A DNA stretch of 64,000 nucleotides from Chryseobacterium sp. JV274 (GTDB lineage Bacteria > Bacteroidota > Bacteroidia > Flavobacteriales > Weeksellaceae), in assembly GCF_903969135.1 (NCBI RefSeq), contig NZ_LR824569.1:4671001-4735000 (forward strand). The letters are read 5' to 3'. Both the position numbers and the translations under genes were made by a program. Of this stretch, positions 35,763 to 44,667 are shown in pieces. The number at the start of each line of letters is the position of its first letter. The first letter of the stretch is position 1. Under the pieces are notes generated by a model. That model did no database searches. It saw only the letters and a list, made by a program, of their open reading frames with translations, and was not told the DNA's origin.

Positions 35763-36425
35763 ATGTCAAAGATAGAAATAGCGTGTTTTAATCCTGAATC
35801 AGCAATGATTGCTTTTGAAAACGGAGCTGACAGAATAGAATTATGTGACGGTCTCAGTGAAGGTGGTACAACCCCGGATTTTGAAACCATGGAAAAGCTT
35901 CGTGAAAAAATTAATATCCCAATTTTTGTAATGATCCGTCCTAGAGGAGGAGATTTTACTTATTCTGATTCAGAATTTGGACAGATGAAAAATGATTTGG
36001 TTTATTTGAAATCTTTAAAGGCAGATGGCTTTGTATTCGGTATTCTCGACGAAAATGATGAGGTTAATATTGAACAGAATAAAACATTAGTAGAACTGGC
36101 TGCACCGCTTCCATGTACTTTCCACCGTGCCTTTGACCGTGCTGCAAGCCTGGAAGAATCGTTAGAAAAAGTAATTGAATGCGGCTTTACAACCATTCTT
36201 ACTTCCGGCCAGAAACCCAATGTATCAGAAGGAAAAGAAAATCTGAAAAAGCTGGTTGAACTTTCCGATGGAAGAATAGAAATACTTATAGGAGGTGGAC
36301 TTCGTTCATCCAATATTGAAGAAATAAGAGCAACTACAAATGCAGATTACTTCCATTCTTCTGCAATTACTGATGGCGGGGCTTTTGCCAATCCGGATGA
36401 GGTGGCTGCATTGAAGAGTAAATAA
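35763..36425 (+). CDS. cutC: CutC family protein (copper homeostasis)
   Basis: 220 residues, a TIM-barrel family. Conserved segments are IEIACFNPESAMIAFENGADRIELCDGLSEGGTTPDF near the start, IFVMIRPRGGDFTYSDSEF, TFHRAFDRA and TSGQKPNVSEGKENLKKLVE. Although named for copper homeostasis, the bacterial role of CutC is disputed. It follows the lipoprotein gene after 20 bp. Cytoplasmic. Confidence 0.93.
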   Translation: MSKIEIACFNPESAMIAFENGADRIELCDGLSEGGTTPDFETMEKLREKINIPIFVMIRPRGGDFTYSDSEFGQMKNDLVYLKSLKADGFVFGILDENDEVNIEQNKTLVELAAPLPCTFHRAFDRAASLEESLEKVIECGFTTILTSGQKPNVSEGKENLKKLVELSDGRIEILIGGGLRSSNIEEIRATTNADYFHSSAITDGGAFANPDEVAALKSK

Positions 36426-36444
36426 TAAATGATATACGCTCAGT

Positions 36445-36515
36445 TTGTCATTCCAAGCGCAGCAGGAATCTAAATTCTTAGAGTAGAGATTCCTTCGTTC
36501 CTCGGAATGACAAAA
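36445..36515. repeat. Nested palindromic intergenic element
   Basis: Outer arms TTTGTCATTCC (36445-36455) and GGAATGACAAA (36504-36514) enclose inner arms AGGAATCT and AGATTCCT. Elements with GTCATTCC arms and an internal GGAATCT are, to my knowledge, frequent in Bacteroidota intergenic regions. It lies between cutC and the beta-mannosidase gene. Confidence 0.7.
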
Positions 36516-36551
36516 TCACTGGTATTGTAATGATACAAAACAAATTTATTG

Positions 36552-39020
36552 ATGAATAGAACGATCCTTTTTGCTTTTCTTTTCACGCAGAATATCCTTT
36601 CTGCACAGTTTTCCCAGAGAAGTTTATCTTCCGAAAACTGGCAGTTTAAAAATTCAAAAGATCAAAACTGGCTTCCTGCGAAAGTACCGGGAACAGTTCA
36701 TTTGGATCTGATGAATAACAAGATTATTCCTGATCCTTTTAAAGATGAAAATGAAAAAAAAGTACAATGGATAGAAAATGAAAATTGGGATTATCAGACT
36801 CAATTTACGGTTTCATCTCAGGAATTGAAAAATGATAATATTGATTTGGTTTTTAATGGTCTGGATACATTTTCTGAAGTTTATCTTAATGGAAAGCTCT
36901 TAAAAAAAACGGATAATATGTTCAGGAAGTGGAATATTCCTGTAAAACAATATTTAAAAGCAGGTAATAATATCGTACAGGTAAAGTTTCAATCTGCCGT
37001 CAATACCGGAAAAGAACTGGCTAAAAAAGTCTCGTTTACGATGCCGGAATCACCAAGAAGCTTTGTGAGAAAAGCACAATATCAGTTTGGCTGGGATTGG
37101 GGACCAAGGCTTGTTACTGCAGGAATCTGGAAGGATGTTCAATTAGAATTCTGGAATAATGCTAAAATTATTACCGTTAAAGATATTCAGAACAAAACTT
37201 CTAAAACTATTAATGATTTACGTTTTGACATAGAAATTTATGCTGAAAATACAGGTGATTACACCTTAGATCTTAATAAAATTCACCAAAAAATATCTTT
37301 AAAAAAAGGAATCAATACAATTTCGGTTCCTTACGAAACAAAAGGAATGAAGCTTTGGCAACCTAACGGACGTGGTGATGCTAATCTTTATGATTTTAAA
37401 ATAAAACTTTCAAAAGATCTTAAGAATATTGATGGTAAAAATATCAGGATAGGATTAAGAACGGTTGAATTGGTACAGGAAAAAGATGAAAAAGGAAAGT
37501 CGTTCTATTTTAAAGTGAATGGACATCCGTTATATATTAAAGGAACCAACTGGATTCCGGGAGACAGTTTTTCACCTAGAATGACCAAAGAAAAATACCA
37601 TCAGCTGATCAAAGATACCAAAGACGCCAATATGAATATGATCCGTATCTGGGGCGGAGGTATTTATGAAGACGATGAGTTTTATAAAGCATGCGATGAA
37701 AACGGGATTTTAGTCTGGCAGGATTTTATGTTTGCAGGAAGTTTCTACCCTGCAGACGAAGCATTCTTGAACAATGTAAAAGAAGAAGTAAAAGACCAGG
37801 TCAGCAGACTTCAGAATCATCCTTCGATTGCTTTGTGGTGCGGGAATAATGAAATTGATGAAGCTATTGTCAACTGGGGATATCAGAAACAGTTTAAATA
37901 TTCAAAAAACGATTCGCTGCAGGTTTGGAAAGACTATAAAAAGTTATTCCATGATGTGATTCCCAATGCATTGGCAGAAAGCCTGAAGTCAGATAAAAAT
38001 ATATATTGGCCGAGTTCGCCGTCCATTGGCTGGGGACATAAAGAAAGCCTTACAGAAGGAGATTCTCATTATTGGGGAGTTTGGTGGGGTGAGCAGCCAT
38101 TTGAAATTTACAACGAAAAAGTAGGGCGTTTCATGTCTGAATATGGTTTTCAGGGAACACCCAGCCTTGAAACTACAAAATCCATGTTTTCAGGAACTCC
38201 GGATTTAAATCTACAAAACTCAACCATCAAAGCGCATGAAAAGCATGCCCGTGGCTGGGATATTATTAATGAATACCTGAAACGCGATTATAAAATTCCT
38301 GCAGATTTTACACAATACAATTATGTTTCACAGCTATTGCAGGCAAGAGGAATGCAGATCGCGATTGAAGCTCACCGCCGTGCAAAACCTTATAATATGG
38401 GAACACTGTATTGGCAGCTTAACGACTGCTGGCCTGTAGTTTCATGGTCGTCTATAGATTATCTTGGAAACTGGAAAGCCTTCCATTATCAGGCAAAAAG
38501 AAGCTTTGAACCTGTATTGGTATCAGTTGTAGAGACCGAAAAAAACTATGATATTTATCTGATAAGCGATCTGTTGAAAGAACTGAAAACAGATATAAAG
38601 TTTGAACTCATTGACTTCAAAGGAAAAACACTTTGGAAAGCCAATCACTCAGATGTTGTAAATGCCGATGTAAGTAAGAAAATTAGAAGCATTAACAAAT
38701 CAGAATTGGCTCAGTTTAATCTGTCTGAAACTGTTTTAAAGATCAGTTCCGAAAAAGATGCAGCACTTCAAAAACTGTTCTTTTTCAATAAACCAAAAGA
38801 TATAAAGCTCCCAAAACCTGAGATTAAAATCAGAAAAATATCACCCACTGAAATTGAAATGTCAACAGATGTCTTGGCAAAAGATATCTATCTGATCGGA
38901 GATACTCATTTCAGTGATAATTTCTTTGATCTGTTACCAGGAACTTCAAAAAGAATTACCCTTTCCAAACCTTTGGAAAAAATTGAAGTCATGAGTCTTT
39001 GGGATATGATGAAGGACTAA
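36552..39020 (+). CDS. GH2 beta-mannosidase
   Basis: 822 residues from the ATG at 36552 (MNRTILFAFLFTQNILSAQ, a signal peptide); a TTG one codon earlier is not needed. Domains: an N-terminal sugar-binding/jelly-roll domain (about 25-190, with VPGTVHLDLM and FNGLDTFSEVYLNGK), an Ig-like domain, and the catalytic barrel with the acid/base Glu in WCGNNEIDEA and the nucleophile Glu in MSEYGFQG. NWIPGDSFSPRMTKEKY and RIWGGGIYEDDEFY are typical of beta-mannosidases, as opposed to beta-galactosidases. It removes terminal beta-mannose, for example from the N-glycan core. Confidence 0.93.
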   Translation: MNRTILFAFLFTQNILSAQFSQRSLSSENWQFKNSKDQNWLPAKVPGTVHLDLMNNKIIPDPFKDENEKKVQWIENENWDYQTQFTVSSQELKNDNIDLVFNGLDTFSEVYLNGKLLKKTDNMFRKWNIPVKQYLKAGNNIVQVKFQSAVNTGKELAKKVSFTMPESPRSFVRKAQYQFGWDWGPRLVTAGIWKDVQLEFWNNAKIITVKDIQNKTSKTINDLRFDIEIYAENTGDYTLDLNKIHQKISLKKGINTISVPYETKGMKLWQPNGRGDANLYDFKIKLSKDLKNIDGKNIRIGLRTVELVQEKDEKGKSFYFKVNGHPLYIKGTNWIPGDSFSPRMTKEKYHQLIKDTKDANMNMIRIWGGGIYEDDEFYKACDENGILVWQDFMFAGSFYPADEAFLNNVKEEVKDQVSRLQNHPSIALWCGNNEIDEAIVNWGYQKQFKYSKNDSLQVWKDYKKLFHDVIPNALAESLKSDKNIYWPSSPSIGWGHKESLTEGDSHYWGVWWGEQPFEIYNEKVGRFMSEYGFQGTPSLETTKSMFSGTPDLNLQNSTIKAHEKHARGWDIINEYLKRDYKIPADFTQYNYVSQLLQARGMQIAIEAHRRAKPYNMGTLYWQLNDCWPVVSWSSIDYLGNWKAFHYQAKRSFEPVLVSVVETEKNYDIYLISDLLKELKTDIKFELIDFKGKTLWKANHSDVVNADVSKKIRSINKSELAQFNLSETVLKISSEKDAALQKLFFFNKPKDIKLPKPEIKIRKISPTEIEMSTDVLAKDIYLIGDTHFSDNFFDLLPGTSKRITLSKPLEKIEVMSLWDMMKD

Positions 39021-39046
39021 TGTTTTTCTAACGCTCTCAAGTAGTC

Positions 39047-39081
39047 AAACCATGTCAAGGTTCTAAACCTTGACATGGTTT
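39047..39081. repeat. 35-bp palindrome, dispersed repeat family copy 2
   Basis: AAACCATGTCAAGGTT (39047-39062) is exactly complementary to 39066-39081, with loop CTA. The inner part TGTCAAGGTT...AACCTTGACA is shared with 12980-13014, while the outer arms differ in a compensatory way (CACCC/GGGTG there, AACCA/TGGTT here). Confidence 0.85.
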
Positions 39082-39129
39082 ATACCTAAAAAAATATAAA
39101 TTTTACCCTTCCAACTCAAAAATCAGCCG

Positions 39130-39137
39130 TAAATTTG
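39130..39137 (+). promoter_or_regulatory. -7 box of the AEC transporter gene
   Basis: TAAATTTG matches TAnnTTTG, 20 nt before the ATG at 39158. The -33 region has TTTTA rather than TTG. Confidence 0.55.
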
Positions 39138-39157
39138 CATCATATTTCTTTATAATT

Positions 39158-40066
39158 ATGGTAAATTTTGTTCTGATTGCAGTGTGTATCATTGCAGGAA
39201 TGATATTCAAAGCAACAAAATCTATCCACCCCGATGCCCACAAGGGTATCAATACCTGGATTCTTTATCTTGCTCTTCCGGCAGTTTCGTTTAAATATCT
39301 GCCTAAAGTAAAATGGACAACAGAAATGTTGTTTCCGATTGCAGCCACATTTTTAATTTCTGTGTTCTGCTTTTTCTTTATGATGTTTTACAGCAAGAGC
39401 AGGGGATATTCAAGGCGTTCAAGAAGTACTTTGGAACTGGCAAGCGGTTACAGCAATACATCATTCATAGGATTTCCCTTAATCAGTGCTTTTTATGGAG
39501 AAGGTCTCCTGAGTATTGCCATTATTTGTGATCAAACAATGTTCTTTGCCCTTTCAACCCTCGGAATTATTGCTGCAGTGAAAGGAGGAAGCAGATCAGG
39601 AAAAGTAAGTGCAGTATTTATTTTAAAAAGGCTTATTACGTTTCCACCATTAATTGGCTGTATCTCCGCTTTAGTATTATCGCAGTTCATTGATTTTACC
39701 GTTGCAGAACCGTTTTTTGATAAGCTTGCAGCTACGGTAAGTCCATTAGCCCTGTTTTCGGTTGGACTACAGCTGAAATTTAACGGATGGAGAAAACTCA
39801 TTCCGCAGATGTCGATGTCAATGCTTTATAAGCTTATTCTGGCACCGGCAATTGTTCTTGGGATGGCTTTATTATTGGGAATAAAAGGAGATTTAGCTAA
39901 AATTACTGTATTTGAAGCAGCAATGCCAACATTGGTTACCTCGAGTATCATTGCAGAACAGTTCAGGCTGAATACAAAACTGACCAACCTGATCATTGGA
40001 GTCAGTATCATTGTAGGATTTTTTACTTCTGTATTTTGGTATGAGATGACCGAATACTTTTTTTAA
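39158..40066 (+). CDS. AEC family (auxin efflux carrier-like) transporter
   Basis: 302 residues with about ten predicted membrane helices. The pattern of the AEC family is visible: an N-terminal segment VLIAVCIIAGMIFK with WILYLALPAVSFKYLP, the central SNTSFIGFPLISAFYG (a crossover helix region) and the late EAAMPTLVTSSIIAEQF. Bacterial members carry dicarboxylates or other organic anions; the substrate is not predictable. It has its own promoter and stands alone. Confidence 0.88.
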   Translation: MVNFVLIAVCIIAGMIFKATKSIHPDAHKGINTWILYLALPAVSFKYLPKVKWTTEMLFPIAATFLISVFCFFFMMFYSKSRGYSRRSRSTLELASGYSNTSFIGFPLISAFYGEGLLSIAIICDQTMFFALSTLGIIAAVKGGSRSGKVSAVFILKRLITFPPLIGCISALVLSQFIDFTVAEPFFDKLAATVSPLALFSVGLQLKFNGWRKLIPQMSMSMLYKLILAPAIVLGMALLLGIKGDLAKITVFEAAMPTLVTSSIIAEQFRLNTKLTNLIIGVSIIVGFFTSVFWYEMTEYFF

Positions 40067-40505
40067 CGATAAGATGGCTCTTTCTCAATACTGTCAATTG
40101 ATATCGGTTTTATACATGTTATTTGTCATTCCGTAGGAATATCTTAGCTAAGTGAAACGCCTTTGCGAACGAATTAAACCAATTAATAATACCTTTGCGA
40201 ATATTGCGTTGTAATCTAGGTTTTGGCTAAAGCCAATTGAAATTTTAATTTTTATCAAACGGACTAAAGTCCGTTCCTATTGAATTATTATTGATTTTTT
40301 TTGCAAATTTCGCTGATTGAACAGGTTGTATTCCTGAAGTATATCAAACCAATTGTCATTCCGATTTCTATGGCAAAATGAAAGGTGGGAATATACCTCA
40401 TAATTCTTAAGTAGGATTCTAAGGTTTGTTAAAGAGCATCAAAGAATTTCTGCAAAGTTGCAGTTCTCTGAAGAAAAATCTAATTTTACACTTTAAATAT
40501 TTCCC
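40067..40505. other. 439-bp repeat-rich noncoding region
   Basis: No open reading frame supported. It contains GTCATTCCG at 40126, a related GTCATTCCGA near 40357, the phrase CCTTTGCGAA twice (near 40152 and 40191), and the hairpin pair at 40223-40275. The sequence reads as an accumulation of short dispersed repeats. The priA promoter should be near its 3' end but is not clear. Confidence 0.55.
40223..40275. repeat. Twin hairpin element (GGCTAAAGCC / GGACTAAAGTCC)
   Basis: TTGGCTAAAGCCAA (40223-40236) and AACGGACTAAAGTCCGTT (40258-40275) are two perfect hairpins with the same AA loop and related stems, 21 bp apart. The pattern suggests two units of one palindromic repeat family with compensatory changes. 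Confidence 0.75.
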
Positions 40506-42953
40506 TTGCAATACGCTCAAATTGTTTTACCACTGAACCTCAAAGGATCTTTCACGTATAAAGTTCCCGAAGAAATGATGTCCGAAATTCAGTCCGGAAT
40601 GCGTGTTCTGGTACCGTTTGGAGGAAAGAAAATCTATACAGGACTTGTATTTGAGCTTCATAATAACGCACCGGAAAACTTTGTAGCAAAGGAAGTCATC
40701 AGCATGCTGGATGATAAACCGATTATGCCTCAAGAGCAGATTGATTTCTGGAATTGGCTATCGGAATATTACATGTGCAGTCTGGGAGAAATCTACAGGT
40801 TTTCATTCCCTTCTTCATTAAAACTGGAGAGTGAAACCTATTTAAAATTAAAACCTGGAGTCGTTGTAGATTTTGAAAATCTTGATGTCAACGAAATGTA
40901 CCTGATTCAGGCACTGGAAGTTCGGCAGCTGATCAATCTGACGGATATTGAGGCTTTTATTCCTAAAAAAGATATCATCAAGACTGTCAATTCATTGATT
41001 GATCTTCAGTATATTGAGATTGACGAGAAAATTGCTGAAAAATATAAAGCCAAAGAAGTAGCTTACGTAAGAATTAAGGATGAGGTTTTGGCCAATCAGA
41101 ACCTTACGGATATACTTTTAAAACTAAACAGAGCCCAAAAGCAGAAAGATCTGTTCCTTCTTATTTTAGAAAAACAGACAGAAAATCCTGATGCTCCTAT
41201 CAAAAAATCTGAGCTGTTTGAGGATGGTTATTTCGGAAGTTCACACTTTAAGCCTTTAGCAGATAAAGGTCTGGTGGAGGAATACTACATGCAGAAAGAC
41301 AGAATTGAAAGCTATGAAGGAGAGATTGAAGAACTGGAAGAGCTTTCAGAACAGCAGAAAATTGCTAAATCTGAGATTGATGAAGCATTTGAAGAAGGGA
41401 AAAATGTCCTGCTTCATGGGGTAACTTCATCCGGGAAAACACATATTTATTTAGAAAAAATTGAAGAATGTATCAAAGAAGGAAAGAATGTTTTGTTTTT
41501 ACTTCCTGAAATTTCCCTGACCAAACAAATTACCCAGAGATTAGAAAAAAAATACGGCCGGCAACTAGGATTTTATCACCAGAAACTGACCGATTTTGAA
41601 AGGGTCGAAGTCTGGAGAAGAATCAGGCAGAATGATATCCGCATTCTGATCGGAACCCGGAATGCTTTGTTTTTACCTTATCAGAACCTGGGACTTATTG
41701 TGGTAGATGAAGAGCATGATTCTGCCTACAGACCAAGAGAAGTGACCCCTTATTTTAACGCTAAAGATGCATCGTTGGTATTGGGTGGATTTTATAATGC
41801 GGGAGTGATCCTGGGATCTGCAACACCTTCTGTTGAAAGCTACTACAGAGCCAGAAAAGATAAAATGAAATATATTTTCCTGAATGAAAGATTCGGGAAT
41901 GTAAATCTGCCGGAATATGAACTGATCAATTTCAAAGAAGCCCTGGAATCTAAAAAAGTTTCCGGAAATTTCTCTCTGAAACTCGTTGAAGAGATTAAGA
42001 AAACGGTGGATGAAAAAAAGCAGGCGATTGTTCTGCACAACCGTCGTGGCTATTCCAATGTAATAGAATGTGAGAGCTGTGGGTATGTCAACTACTGTTC
42101 CAATTGTGATGTGGTAATGACCTATCACAAGGCAGCGAATGAAATGAAATGCCATTACTGCGGACAAAGAGCTTCCAAGCCAAGAACCTGCCCGAAATGC
42201 AATTCCGAAAAGCTGAACGAAAGAGGAGTAGGGGTAGAGCAGATTCATGAAGAGGTTTCCAAACTGTTCCCTGAAAACGAAGTGGACAGAATGGATGTAG
42301 ATTCTATGCGTAAGAAATTTGCCTACGAAAAGCTGTATGAAAAGATTGAAGACGGAGAAACAGATATCATCGTAGGAACTCAAATGATTTCCAAAGGACT
42401 TGATTTTGATCATATAGAACTCGTTACAATTCCAAAAGCGGATTCCTTATTATATGTGCAGGATTTCAGAGCAGAAGAAAGAGCTTATCAATTGATCACA
42501 CAGGTTTCAGGAAGAGCCGGAAGAGTTTCCGGAAAGGGAAGAATCCTCATTCAGACTTTCAATCCTGATCATTCTGTATTCCAGCTGATCAAGATGAACA
42601 ATCCTGCAAAGATCTATAAATATATCCTTACTGAGCGCCAGAAATTCCATTATCCGCCATTTACCAAGCTGATTATGATTGAAATGAAACACAGAAAGGA
42701 GGATAAAGTGGACCGAGCTTCTCAGTTTCTGGGTTCTATTCTCAGAAAATACCTTCCTGAAGATTGTGTTTTAGGCCCTGAAAGAGCTCAGATTGCAAGG
42801 CTTAATAATCTGTACCAGTTCCAGATTATGCTTAAGCTTCCCCGTGGGAAAAACTATGAGAAATTCAAAAGCCTGGTTTTGATAAGTTTAAAAGAATTTG
42901 ATGAAATCACTGCATATCAAAGCATTAAAAAAGATGTTTTTGTGGATTTTTAA
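40506..42953 (+). CDS. priA: Primosomal protein N' (replication restart helicase PriA)
   Basis: 815 residues. The N-terminal DNA-binding domain (QYAQIVLPLNLKGSFTYKVPEEM) is followed by a DEAH-like helicase core with Walker A GVTSSGKT, DEEHD and GSATPS. The zinc region has paired cysteines (CESCGYVNYCSNCD, CHYCG, CPKCNSEKL), and the C-terminal helicase motifs are GTQMISKGLDFDH and QVSGRAGR. PriA reloads the replisome at stalled forks. The start is taken as TTG at 40506 because a stop lies four codons upstream and no ATG precedes the conserved QYAQ segment. Confidence 0.95.
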   Translation: MQYAQIVLPLNLKGSFTYKVPEEMMSEIQSGMRVLVPFGGKKIYTGLVFELHNNAPENFVAKEVISMLDDKPIMPQEQIDFWNWLSEYYMCSLGEIYRFSFPSSLKLESETYLKLKPGVVVDFENLDVNEMYLIQALEVRQLINLTDIEAFIPKKDIIKTVNSLIDLQYIEIDEKIAEKYKAKEVAYVRIKDEVLANQNLTDILLKLNRAQKQKDLFLLILEKQTENPDAPIKKSELFEDGYFGSSHFKPLADKGLVEEYYMQKDRIESYEGEIEELEELSEQQKIAKSEIDEAFEEGKNVLLHGVTSSGKTHIYLEKIEECIKEGKNVLFLLPEISLTKQITQRLEKKYGRQLGFYHQKLTDFERVEVWRRIRQNDIRILIGTRNALFLPYQNLGLIVVDEEHDSAYRPREVTPYFNAKDASLVLGGFYNAGVILGSATPSVESYYRARKDKMKYIFLNERFGNVNLPEYELINFKEALESKKVSGNFSLKLVEEIKKTVDEKKQAIVLHNRRGYSNVIECESCGYVNYCSNCDVVMTYHKAANEMKCHYCGQRASKPRTCPKCNSEKLNERGVGVEQIHEEVSKLFPENEVDRMDVDSMRKKFAYEKLYEKIEDGETDIIVGTQMISKGLDFDHIELVTIPKADSLLYVQDFRAEERAYQLITQVSGRAGRVSGKGRILIQTFNPDHSVFQLIKMNNPAKIYKYILTERQKFHYPPFTKLIMIEMKHRKEDKVDRASQFLGSILRKYLPEDCVLGPERAQIARLNNLYQFQIMLKLPRGKNYEKFKSLVLISLKEFDEITAYQSIKKDVFVDF

Positions 42954-43114
42954 CAATTTTTAACAAACTTTACACTCTTTTATAATGGGTCAGTGGTCCG
43001 TTATATAACAATAATTTCTACTTTTGGACGTTGATTAAGTGTTTGGCTCTTTTATTGAATGATTTAACCTTTCATTTTTTATAGAGTCAAAACTATAGAA
43101 CAAAAAGAAGATAG

Positions 43115-44584
43115 ATGGTAAATTTCAGAAAATATATTTCAAGTGCGGCGGTGTTGGCTTCTGGTCTTTTCCTGGCTCAATCTACCGTTTCTACCGTTCT
43201 TTATTCTCAGAATTATGACAGTCAGAAAAGCAGTCTAAACCTGCCTTCACCCGTTAGTACGATGGTGGAGAAAACTGTGTTGTCAGCAAAAGAACTTGTA
43301 GATATTAATGTGAACACAATGATGGCGGATCCTGTGCTGAAAAATGCAAGCTGGGGATTCGTAGTGTACGATCCGAAAACGAAGAAGGTAATTTCTTCGT
43401 ACAATGAAAATACTCCTTTAGTACCTGCTTCTACTACAAAGCTGCTTACGACGGAAACAGCATTAAACCTGCTGGGTGAAAACTACCGTTGGATGACTCA
43501 GCTTGAATATTCAGGAACTATAGATGAAAATGGAGTTTTAAATGGAAATCTTTATGTGATAGGAAGCGGTGACCCTTCTTTGGGAACAAACAAAGCGGGT
43601 GCATCATCTTACAGAGATATTATTTCAGATTTCGTAGGCGGAGTTTCAAGAGAGGGAATCAAAAAGGTAAATGGTGATATTATCATTCAGACAGCGCTTT
43701 TCAAAGGCAATATTTCAATGCTTCCGGAAAATGTTGTATGGTTGGAAAACAATAATTATTATCTGCCTGCAGGAAGTACCCGTGATATCAACCCAGCTAA
43801 CGAAAAATTGATCGTTAAAAAAGGAGGTTTCTCAACGGAAAAGAAATTTTTCTATGTTTCTCCTTACGCTCATCAGATGGTGTATGCTGATAAATATGAA
43901 GGAAATGGAGTTTTAACAACCAAACTTCCTGATGCTCCTGCATACCTTGCGAACTCTTTCAGAACAACATTGGTAAAAAGCGGAATTCCTGTTACCGGAA
44001 AAGTAAGTCCAAAAATGACAGATACAGCTCCGGAAGGAAGAAAAATGCTTTCAGCTTATAAATCCCCAACTTTAGGTGATATTATTTATTATACCAATCA
44101 ACACAGTGATAATTCATTGGCTGAAGCGTTGCTAAGAACTGTTGGTTATCAGAAAATGGGTGACCAGACCTCAGAATCAGGAAGAATTGTGGTGACTAAT
44201 CACCTGAAAGATGCCGGTTTTGATATGGTTGGTCTTAATTATATGGATGGAAGCGGACTTTCAAGAAGCAATAATGTAACTCCTATTTCCCAAGCGAAGT
44301 TTCTTACTTCTTTGATGGATCAGAAATATTACAGATCCTATCTTACTTCTTTACCGATCGGAGGACAATCCGGTACTTTAAAAAGAATGTTCATTGGAGA
44401 AGGTAACGGACAGGTTTTTGCGAAAACAGGAACGTTGAATAAAGTAAAAACATTAGCAGGTTATCTGAAGACGAATTCCGGGAAAACATTGGTGTTCTCT
44501 TTAATGGTGAATAACTATTCCGGATCGGTAGATATGGTGAAAAAGAGAATGGAGAAAATTCTTGAACCTGCACTGGATCTTTAA
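43115..44584 (+). CDS. dacB: D-alanyl-D-alanine carboxypeptidase / PBP4 (peptidase S13)
   Basis: 489 residues with a signal peptide (about 1-22, ending LFLAQ). All three penicillin-binding motifs are present: SxxK in PASTTKLL, SxN in SDNSLAEAL and KTG in AKTGTLNKVKTLAGY. The insert between the first two motifs is typical of S13 enzymes. It trims or cleaves peptidoglycan cross-links in the periplasm. A TACTTTTG box at 43019 may be its -7 element, giving a leader of about 90 nt. Confidence 0.93.
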   Translation: MVNFRKYISSAAVLASGLFLAQSTVSTVLYSQNYDSQKSSLNLPSPVSTMVEKTVLSAKELVDINVNTMMADPVLKNASWGFVVYDPKTKKVISSYNENTPLVPASTTKLLTTETALNLLGENYRWMTQLEYSGTIDENGVLNGNLYVIGSGDPSLGTNKAGASSYRDIISDFVGGVSREGIKKVNGDIIIQTALFKGNISMLPENVVWLENNNYYLPAGSTRDINPANEKLIVKKGGFSTEKKFFYVSPYAHQMVYADKYEGNGVLTTKLPDAPAYLANSFRTTLVKSGIPVTGKVSPKMTDTAPEGRKMLSAYKSPTLGDIIYYTNQHSDNSLAEALLRTVGYQKMGDQTSESGRIVVTNHLKDAGFDMVGLNYMDGSGLSRSNNVTPISQAKFLTSLMDQKYYRSYLTSLPIGGQSGTLKRMFIGEGNGQVFAKTGTLNKVKTLAGYLKTNSGKTLVFSLMVNNYSGSVDMVKKRMEKILEPALDL

Positions 44585-44612
44585 ATATTTTTTATTTTAT
44601 ATATTATAACAG

Positions 44613-44643
44613 CCTTTTAATCATTGATTAAAAGGTTTTTTTT
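44613..44643 (+). terminator. Terminator of dacB
   Basis: CCTTTTAATCA (44613-44623) and TGATTAAAAGG (44625-44635) form an 11-bp palindromic stem followed by eight T. Confidence 0.88.
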
Positions 44644-44667
44644 ATATTTGATTAAATTTTTCTAAAC

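Noticed and set aside
41673..42413. A 246-codon open frame antisense to priA
   Set aside because: It lies wholly inside the strongly conserved priA frame, has no promoter or recognisable domain, and its Phe/Ile/His-rich composition is what the complement of priA codons gives.
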